From positions 1 to 55,969 of the forward strand of contig NZ_JBHIKY010000025.1 of the NCBI RefSeq assembly GCF_042139015.1: 55,969 nt of DNA. Reading direction: 5' to 3'. Positions within the stretch are counted from its first letter, which is position 1. The number at the start of each line of letters is the position of its first letter. The DNA is from JBHIKY01 sp042139015. GTDB lineage: Bacteria; Bacillota; Bacilli; Bacillales; Marinococcaceae. This document shows positions 50,458-55,969 of this stretch, piece after piece. The translations under genes were made by a program, and so were the position numbers. The notes beneath the pieces were generated by a model. It was not told the DNA's origin and searched no databases. It was given only the letters and a program-made list of their open reading frames with translations.

Positions 50458-50664
50458 GTTACTTCACAAAAGCGCCTGATTGCTGAAGATCGTTATTAAA
50501 GGAAAGCGCCCGTTAGTTCAAGAATTATTATTTCCTTACCCATTAGAAGACTTGATTTCAAGATAATCTTAAAAGACATAACTAATGTTTTTCCACTATT
50601 GCACCCGTTAGTGACACAAGAATATTAAAAAAGGAACAACGCTCAACGTCGCCCCTTTCATTTA

Positions 50665-51369
50665 CTATCCTTTTTTTATTTTTAACATTGAATTAGCATT
50701 TGTTTGGAATTCATATGGTACTTTAACTTCTTCAACTGTACATCCAATGTCGGATAGATAGCTTATTAATTTATCTAAATCTTTATATCTTTTCCCTTCC
50801 AAATCAACTAAAGGAAAAATTCGAATTTCCTCTTTCGAAACCCTTAATAACTCATTTAGGGTTTCTTTATGAAATTGGTAATCTAATCTATCTGCATACA
50901 TAAATAGAAAATGTGCAGATAGAAGAATATCAAATTCACCATTCTTAAACGGCAAAGAAGGTAAAGTGACTGGAATGTATCTTTCGCTGCTTTCCTTCAT
51001 ATCATTGGCACAATCGGTTAAGGCACTTAAACGATGTTTTCTAAGATCCTCTATATCATTAAAATAATCCCATTTATAATTGTCTTTGGCTTTTTGCATA
51101 TGATCCATAGCGTGTTCAATATCCTTGAGACCTTTATTTTTTAGGTCTTCACCCGAATGATAATATGCAATATCACAAGCTGTAACATCTAAACCTGATT
51201 TGTTACCAACAGCAGTAAACGAACAAGCTCCTGCTGGACAATCGAGTATTTTTTTTCCTTGTAGTTCTTCTTTTGAAAGCGAGAACATATCCAAATACTC
51301 TTCAAAGGTTCTCCCGATAAAAACAATTCGTTCTAAATCTAACTTTGTACTCTGCTCAACTTTACTCAA
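50665..51369 (-). CDS. Class I SAM-dependent methyltransferase
   Basis: 234 aa. SAM-binding motif I KILDCPAGACSFTAVGNKSG near residues 40-58, acidic loop TACDIAYYH, and the motif IV-like FDILLSAHFLFMYADRLDY. C-terminal strands follow the Rossmann-like fold. Substrate unknown; DNA-methyltransferase motifs (DPPY, PC) are absent. Starts with TTG, GAGGTGAG 5 nt upstream. Enclosed by inverted repeats (50303-50395 and 51509-51582) beside a serine recombinase gene, so it may be invertible. Confidence 0.82.
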   Translation of the reverse strand: MSKVEQSTKLDLERIVFIGRTFEEYLDMFSLSKEELQGKKILDCPAGACSFTAVGNKSGLDVTACDIAYYHSGEDLKNKGLKDIEHAMDHMQKAKDNYKWDYFNDIEDLRKHRLSALTDCANDMKESSERYIPVTLPSLPFKNGEFDILLSAHFLFMYADRLDYQFHKETLNELLRVSKEEIRIFPLVDLEGKRYKDLDKLISYLSDIGCTVEEVKVPYEFQTNANSMLKIKKG

Positions 51370-51508
51370 CTAAACTCACCTCTTCTAAAAGATTAAATTA
51401 ATACTATCACAATTAATTGGTAATGTTAACCTTTTTTTAGTTATCTTGTTGAGCTAATCTGCCCGTTAGGATAAGTGCTTTTATTGTTTAGAATAGGCGT
51501 ATTTTGAA

Positions 51509-51582
51509 GTGCAAAATAGCACTTAAAACAGGTGCAATTTACCGATTAAAGTGACACGCATTTACAGTGTATCAAATGAGTG
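51509..51582 (+). repeat. Inverted recombination-site-like repeat, right
   Basis: GTGCAAAATAGCAC (palindrome), GGTGCAA, AAGTGACA and GTATCAAATGAGTG, the inverse of the left copy. It lies 47 bp upstream of the resolvase start, the usual place of a res site. Confidence 0.75.
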
Positions 51583-51628
51583 TTTCAAAATAATATTAAA
51601 AATTTATATTAAAGTGGGTGGATAATAC

Positions 51629-52207
51629 ATGATCTACGGATACAGCAGAGTTTCCAGTAAAGGACAAAATCTACAAGTTCAAATAGACAATCTCAAAGAG
51701 TTTGGTTGTGAAAAAATATTCAAAGAAAAAATTAGTGGTCGTTCAATGAACCAACGAAAGCAATTTAATAAGCTGCTGGATACCGTAAGTGATGGAGACA
51801 CCATTGTGGTTACGAAGTTAGATCGTTTTGCCAGAAGTACCAAAGACGCGCTCAACACCATTGATTTTTTGAATAATAAAGGGGTTTTCCTTGTGGTACT
51901 GAATATGGGTGGGGAAAAAGTGGACACACGAACCCCGATTGGAAAGTTCATGGTAACGATGCTGGCAGGTGTCGCAGAATTTGAAGCAGACATGATTCGA
52001 GAAAGGCAACTAGAAGGGATTGAGAAAGCTAAAGAAAGAGGGGTATACAAAGGGAGACCGAAAACGTACACAAATAACCATAAGGGCTTAGAATCAGCCT
52101 TAGATGATCTTCAGAACAGGGATAAAAACGGCCTAACTGTGAACGAGATTTGTGAGACGTATAAAATAAGCAGAGCTACACTTTATAGGGAGGCTAGAAA
52201 GAAGTGA
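51629..52207 (+). CDS. Serine recombinase (resolvase/invertase)
   Basis: 192 aa small serine recombinase. Catalytic Ser9 in YSRVSSKGQ, arginines in KLDRFARST, the long E-helix region GKFMVTMLAGVAEFEADMIR, and a C-terminal HTH (LTVNEICETYKISRATLYRE). Family members resolve cointegrates or invert DNA between paired sites. Full length and intact. The right inverted repeat upstream is its likely site. Could be plasmid- or transposon-derived. Confidence 0.93.
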   Translation: MIYGYSRVSSKGQNLQVQIDNLKEFGCEKIFKEKISGRSMNQRKQFNKLLDTVSDGDTIVVTKLDRFARSTKDALNTIDFLNNKGVFLVVLNMGGEKVDTRTPIGKFMVTMLAGVAEFEADMIRERQLEGIEKAKERGVYKGRPKTYTNNHKGLESALDDLQNRDKNGLTVNEICETYKISRATLYREARKK

Positions 52208-52375
52208 AAATAACAAAGTTCAGTAAATAATTTGATAACATTGTACACCAAGAGTTAGCATATTATGAAAAATTACTTGAGCATTTAAAGGGTGAATACA
52301 GCTATCCCTAAGAGCTACGCAAGACAAAAAGGAGAACAGGGGGAGGACAAAATCTAGAGCACCTCTCGGACAAAA
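52208..52375. other. Remnant after the resolvase
   Basis: A short frame reading FDNIVHQELAYYEKLLEHLK (about 52230-52310) lacks a start and looks like the end of a lost gene. Confidence 0.35.
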
Positions 52376-52421
52376 AAGAGAGCCACTTGGACGAACGTTG
52401 TCCAAGCAGCTGGTCTCTCTT
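52376..52421. terminator. Terminator between resolvase region and unknown gene
   Basis: AAGAGAGCCA, TTGGAC...GTCCAA, TGGTCTCTCTT: strong two-part stem between convergent genes. Confidence 0.75.
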
Positions 52422-52473
52422 ATCCTTTCACAAAGGCAGGGAATTCAAAAGGGGGGCGATCGTCCCCCTTTGG

Positions 52474-52920
52474 TTATTTTAAAATCTTCGTATTTTTTAA
52501 TGCTCCGATTAATGCTTCGAAATCTTCGTTTACTTGATTAATAACTTCCTCTTCTTTCCCTTTGGCTGAAAGGCTTGGGTCAATTTCTAATAGGTGCCCT
52601 CCTTTAAATGTAATTTCCATTCTTTTTGGAGGGGTATTATCGTCAAACCTATACTGAGCAAAATGTTCCTTCATGGAAATGATTTCGTCTGTAAACCATG
52701 TTTCCTTTGTCACGTTCTTACTTGAATCAACACTTAGAACCGTTAGGGTACAATCATTTCTGTTCACGATGAAAAGTTTATTCTCTTTAGGAGAAAGAAC
52801 TTCTAAAGGTTTGTAGATGTCTGATTCGAATACCTCTTCTGTGAACTCTAATACAGCAGCAGCACGTAAATTCTGTTCGAGCGAAGTATTACTTAATCTT
52901 TCGTTAATGGCGATTCCCAT
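52474..52920 (-). CDS. Protein of unknown function (148 aa)
   Basis: Soluble and acidic; begins MGIAINERLSNTSLEQNLRA. The middle is strand-rich (LEVLSPKENKLFIVNRNDCT, PKRMEITFKGGHLLEI), and the C-terminus is helical (EEEVINQVNEDFEALIGALK). The layout resembles small PH-like domain proteins, but I cannot name a family. GGGAGGG lies about 9 nt before the ATG. Single gene, intact. Confidence 0.65.
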   Translation of the reverse strand: MGIAINERLSNTSLEQNLRAAAVLEFTEEVFESDIYKPLEVLSPKENKLFIVNRNDCTLTVLSVDSSKNVTKETWFTDEIISMKEHFAQYRFDDNTPPKRMEITFKGGHLLEIDPSLSAKGKEEEVINQVNEDFEALIGALKNTKILK

Positions 52921-53468
52921 TAAAATAAAACCCTCCCAAAATTTGTATTACACTTACAAAGATTCCCATTCTATGGAAGATAAAACCCATATATAGAAAA
53001 TGAATCGATGTTACTACCGTATCAGGGTACTAAAGATAGGGAGTCGATAACAGCACAAATCTTCTAACCTTCCAGCAGGTAGGACGCCCGAACCTTTCCT
53101 GCTGGAAGCTAAGAAGATTAAAAAACCGTCAATACACTTTCACGGCATAGCCTTCACTTCATTTCGGTATTCCATGGTTTTATGGACGGTTTCCTATAAG
53201 GCGTTGTGAGATTCTCCATAGCAAAAGGGAAAAATAATCCCCCTTTAGGGAACCCACTTCGCTTCGGAGTTCCAAAGGAAAAAATAAGGAGGAAAACCCC
53301 ATTAGTAATTTAATTCGGTCAATGCTCCAACTTCCATTTCCCCACTCATCCTTATCGCTGGACCTTCAATGATTTGATCTAAGAAAATGTGAAGTTAAAG
53401 TTTGAACCATTACAAACAGGGGGATATGTTCACTGAAAAATATAAATTTATTTAGAGGAGTGATTAAA
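52921..53468. other. 550-bp non-coding region with a long hairpin
   Basis: Holds a strong composite hairpin (53058-53119: AATCTTCT, CCTTCCAGCAGG...CCTGCTGGAA, AGAAGATT) followed by AAAAAACCG. Then come imperfect repeats CCGTCAATACAC...GGACGG and a small stem GGAAC-CCACTTC/GGAGTTCC near 53248-53272. Could be a terminator and an RNA leader; no gene. Confidence 0.45.
53058..53119. repeat. Composite hairpin
   Basis: Arms of 8 and 10-12 bp separated by 2-3 unpaired bases, with a loop of about 20 nt. Confidence 0.6.
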
Positions 53469-53825
53469 ATGTCACAATATGAATTTGAGGGCGCATTATT
53501 TAAACCAGATACTACTATAAAGTGTTCTCCATTCGATGGCTATGTATCGTTTACGTTTGAGGACAAATATAAACGCAATTTTGGTTTAATTGACTTTTAT
53601 AAGTTTGGAACAGAATATGAGATTTCACAGCTGGATGATATTGATAAAGAACGCTTAAATAAAATAGTGTCTGATAAAGATGGCTTGATTAAATTTCTAG
53701 AAACAAAGGTGAATGAGTTACTCGATGGGGGGGAACCTCCGCATGACCATGCTATGAGCCGAGAAGAGGTGAAAGCAGATGTAGAGAATCAAATAAAATT
53801 AATAAATCTTGACCGAAATTTGTAA
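53469..53825 (+). CDS. Protein of unknown function (118 aa)
   Basis: Begins MSQYEFEGALFKPDTTIKCS, with FTFEDKYKRNFGLIDFYKFG, a helical middle and PHDHAMSREEVKADVENQI at the end. Soluble, acidic, no motif known to me. AGAGGAG ends 8 nt before the ATG at 53469; an in-frame GTG three codons earlier abuts the SD. Single gene, intact. Confidence 0.65.
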   Translation: MSQYEFEGALFKPDTTIKCSPFDGYVSFTFEDKYKRNFGLIDFYKFGTEYEISQLDDIDKERLNKIVSDKDGLIKFLETKVNELLDGGEPPHDHAMSREEVKADVENQIKLINLDRNL

Positions 53826-54050
53826 ATATTTACGTCAGGCAGCCTCATCCTTATACATTTGGAATGTTGCCTTTTCGGTAAATCTTGAAAACAAACCATT
53901 TAGAAAATATGACAAGTAGCCGTACCTTAATTTTTGAGGTATGGTTTTTTTTGTGCTTTCAGGGGGTTCAAGGGAGTAAGACAAGATCAAAAGAAAAGGC
54001 CCATGGACAGTGAACTGTAACCCTAAAAATGGACAGTATAATAAAAAGCG

Positions 54051-54965
54051 CTAAGCTGCTATGAGATGACCTCGGTATTGGGCCGGGGTCATTTTTTGTA
54101 AGGACCACTGGTATCTATGGTTGTTGTAATACTCCATATAGGTTTCGATCGCTTCCTTAACTTCAAATATAGATGAGCACGACTTGAAATCAATTCCGTC
54201 TTTCATGTGTCCAAAGAAAGATTCCATCGGGGAATTGTCCCAACAGTTCCCTCTCCGAGACATCGACTGATCCAAGCCCAGGTCCCTCACTTTCTTCTGG
54301 AAATCCGGGTGGGTGTAGTGCACGCCCTGGTCCGAATGAATCAAACATTCGGGATGAGGGAGGAAGTCCTCGCGTTCCATTAACTTATCAAGCGTGGTGT
54401 ACACGATATCCATCTTTAAAGAGGTCGAGAGATAGTAAGCCAGGATTTCCCGGGTCGCTCCATCTTTAATGGCGGACAGATCCTTCGCATAATAGATATA
54501 CGAGATATCTGTTAAGAGGACTCTGTGGGGTTCTTGTTGATCGAACTGACGCTCCAGCTTATTGTCACATGTTTTATGTTCTTGCGTCGCTTGAGCTATT
54601 TGTTTATAAGGGTTCGCTCTGCGAATCTTACACATCAGGTTATATTTTTTCATGATACGCCGAATACGCTTATGGTTCATTACAATATGTTCATCGTTCT
54701 CTACCATCATTTTGATTTGGAGAGCTCCCACTTTACCGTGACGTTGATCATATACTTTCTTGATGATCTCATAGTCCGCCTCATCTTTTCGTTCTCTCTT
54801 TTGGCGAGTGTCCTCTGCTTTCAACCAGTTGTAATACCCCGAACGGCTTACGTTTGCCATCTCACAAAAATACTGAATCAAATGGGGGAATCCATGAGTC
54901 CTTACGACTGGTTCAATGAGTTGAAATTTCTCTGATGTCGTTATTTCTTCTTCTTCGCCTGCCTT
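54051..54965 (-). CDS. IS3-family transposase OrfB (DDE domain)
   Basis: About 300 residues. The N-terminal HTH_21 region (YFCEMANVSRSGYYNWLKAE) precedes the rve integrase core, with catalytic residues Asp in LLTDISYIYY, Asp in LIHSDQGVHYTH and Glu in NSPMESFFGHMKDGI, ending PAQYRGHLIA. It is expressed as an OrfAB fusion by -1 frameshifting over the GAAGAAGAAGAAATAA stretch near 54941-54960. All catalytic residues are present. Confidence 0.92.
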   Translation of the reverse strand, partial: KAGEEEEITTSEKFQLIEPVVRTHGFPHLIQYFCEMANVSRSGYYNWLKAEDTRQKRERKDEADYEIIKKVYDQRHGKVGALQIKMMVENDEHIVMNHKRIRRIMKKYNLMCKIRRANPYKQIAQATQEHKTCDNKLERQFDQQEPHRVLLTDISYIYYAKDLSAIKDGATREILAYYLSTSLKMDIVYTTLDKLMEREDFLPHPECLIHSDQGVHYTHPDFQKKVRDLGLDQSMSRRGNCWDNSPMESFFGHMKDGIDFKSCSSIFEVKEAIETYMEYYNNHRYQWSLQKMTPAQYRGHLIAA

Positions 54966-55366
54966 TCGCGTTCGTCGAGCTTTTTTACGAAGTCCAATTC
55001 TGCCTCCAGATACGCAATACGTGCTTCTGCTTTTTTCAATTTTTCCTCGGAAGACAGGTCTTTCGTAGAAGGTCGTCCTGTGGCACCTTTTCCTCTTCGC
55101 TCTGTATAGAACCCGTCTTCTCCGTATTTTCGAAATGTCTCGCGCCATCGCTTCACACACTGTCGGGGTTTTTTGAAACCAATCACGGACATATCAAATC
55201 CGTGTTCTACAAAGATGTGATAAGGACTTTTGCCTTCATCGTTTTCTTTCACAGCCTTCACTTTGAATTCCGACGCATAGGTGATGGAACGATCAGATAC
55301 TTTGATGACGTTTGGGTTGGATTCTAATACTTTTCTTTGTGTTTCCGTAAACATAATTTTAGACAT
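54941..55366 (-). CDS. IS3-family OrfA (HTH protein)
   Basis: 141 aa from the ATG at 55366 (GAGGGTAAAGAC upstream). HTH-type fold: YASEFKVKAVKENDEGKSPY, GFKKPRQCVKRWRETFRKYG, then a charged coiled coil (SSEEKLKKAEARIAYLEAEL) typical of OrfA leucine-zipper regions. Ends KKKK-stop at the frameshift window. Binds the IS ends as part of OrfAB. Confidence 0.88.
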   Translation of the reverse strand: MSKIMFTETQRKVLESNPNVIKVSDRSITYASEFKVKAVKENDEGKSPYHIFVEHGFDMSVIGFKKPRQCVKRWRETFRKYGEDGFYTERRGKGATGRPSTKDLSSEEKLKKAEARIAYLEAELDFVKKLDERERQAKKKK

Positions 55367-55450
55367 GTCTTTACCCTCGCTCTTCATTGTTAATTTGATT
55401 ATAAAGGGATATTCGAGGTCGCGAAACACAAAAACCCCGAATAGGTGCTG

Positions 55451-55706
55451 CACCCCAAAAGTTAGAGTAAAAAACTAACGTTTGGGGTGTTTTTATATGG
55501 CTAAATATAGTGATGGTTTTAAATTTAACGTGGTGAAAGAGTATCTAGAAGGTTCGTTGGTGTATAGGTTGTTGGCAAAAAAACACAATATACCGAATAA
55601 ACAACAAGTAAGAAAATGGGTAAAGGCATACAAGAATCTTGGTAAGGAAGGGTTAAAGAGAAAGCGTTCAAACACAGTTTACCCTGTTCAGTTTAAGTTA
55701 GGTGTA
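55451..55706 (+). pseudogene. Second IS3-family orfA fragment
   Basis: A left-end hairpin (CACCCCAAAAGTTAG...CTAAC, TTTGGGGTG at 55451-55489) is followed by an orfA start at 55497 (MAKYSDGFKFNVVKEYLEGS, NIPNKQQVRKWVKAYKNLGK). This belongs to another IS150-like element in the opposite orientation to the first. It breaks off at about 55706, where an ArdC-like sequence begins. Confidence 0.8.
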
Positions 55707-55969
55707 TTAACAGACAAAATCATGGAACAGTTGCAGGAAGGAGTCATACCATGGCGGCCCGTGGATCAATGGTTGGGCTGTCCGTTGGAAAACACAGCAA
55801 GCGTACAGGGGCATCAATAGGATGATTCTCCCTGAAGGGGACTATGCTACTTTCAAACAGATTCAGGAAGCTGGCGGAAAGGTAAAGAAAGGATCAAAAA
55901 GTTCCTTAGTTGTGTTCTGGAAGTGGTTAGAAAAAGAAGATAAAAAGTCAGGAGAGATAGATAAGATTC
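55707..55969 (+). pseudogene. ArdC-like antirestriction gene fragment, frameshifted, cut by window edge
   Basis: Starts without its own N-terminus: LTDKIMEQLQEGVIPWR, then a frame change at about 55758. It continues PWINGWAVRWKTQQAYRG-like sequence, INRMILPEGDYATFKQIQEA, KVKKGSKSSLVVFWKWLEKE up to the edge. This is the DUF1738 ssDNA-binding domain of ArdC. The IS3 fragment has replaced the 5' end. It differs from the ArdC/LtrC-type gene at 13811. The gene may continue to the right. Confidence 0.8.

Larger units (their letters stand above)
54030..55440 (-). mobile_element. IS3-family insertion sequence
   Basis: Two overlapping ORFs (orfA and orfB, -1 frame) of the IS3 family, read leftwards. 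The left end is probably TGGACAGT at 54030; a second TGGACAGT lies at 54004. The other end cannot be fixed: no ACTGTCCA is seen before the next IS3 fragment begins at about 55448, so the right terminus may be truncated. Confidence 0.8.

Noticed and set aside
1..55969. CRISPR arrays, tRNA and rRNA genes
   Set aside because: No regularly spaced repeats of 23-40 bp, no cloverleaf with TTCRA loop, and no rRNA-like stretches were seen on either strand.

Overview
The window is low-GC, AT-rich DNA with strong AGGAGG-type ribosome binding sites, small Sda-like and FbpB-like genes, IS3/ISL3-type elements and a class-C-like group II intron. This points to a Bacillaceae host, probably a halotolerant genus (Halobacillus/Pontibacillus/Virgibacillus-like; inference). 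Almost nothing looks like core genome. It reads as stacked genomic islands and plasmid/ICE debris.

The strongest unexplained structure is a repeated attachment-site-like element at five loci (cores at 11053, 30926, 39247, 43261, 46381; all + strand). Each copy has the 17-bp core ATGGGCGGCATGATGTA (one mismatch in the last), and each has a pair of short direct repeats beginning exactly 133 bp upstream. Two copies also carry a matching half-repeat exactly 72 bp downstream of the core start. The core reads M-G-G-M-M-stop, which is the usual C-terminus of bacterial GroEL, so I infer that it is the 3' end of groEL used as an integration site. A tyrosine recombinase (11077-12228) ends 7 bp from copy 1. 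The five sites cut the window into modules.

Module 0 (1-11052): 3' part of a group II intron, decayed zeta-toxin gene, Sda-like and FbpB-like small genes, a LysR/VOC/oxidoreductase locus, an ISL3 remnant, an operon of BCCT transporter, TetR regulator and CocE/NonD hydrolase behind a promoter with two palindromic operators, and a decayed IclR gene.

Module 1 (11053-30925): integrase and divergent HTH protein, broken ArdC-like plasmid gene fused to a LysE exporter, a two-gene CBASS defence operon (CD-NTase + SLATT effector), ICE debris, an orphan winged-helix regulator, and a five-gene operon on the minus strand (cupin, MetRS-like enzyme, cytosolic binding protein, lysine N6-hydroxylase, DAO-type FAD oxidase). 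The cupin, MetRS, hydroxylase and oxidase match the hydrazine-forming (N-N bond) machinery known from s56-p1 and triacsin biosynthesis. They are followed by a MocR regulator, GNAT, MFS transporter, YjeH-like exporter and an unknown protein that may belong with the cluster.

Module 2 (30926-39246): LysR regulator divergent from a secreted hydrolase, then two SDRs, a cyclophilin-like protein and its lipoprotein paralogue, an acetyltransferase and an aldo-keto reductase. Module 3 (39247-43260): a SAM-I riboswitch controlling an S-methylmethionine permease and homocysteine S-methyltransferase, plus broken small genes. Module 4 (43261-46380): a GNAT-like/small-protein pair, a secreted glycine-rich peptide, a small membrane protein and a 35-residue protein.

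Right part (46381-55969): broken and small genes, an NlpC/P60 fragment of a conjugative element, a methyltransferase gene bracketed by inverted recombination-site-like repeats next to a serine resolvase, two unknown genes, an IS3-family element and a second IS3 fragment fused to an ArdC fragment at the window edge.
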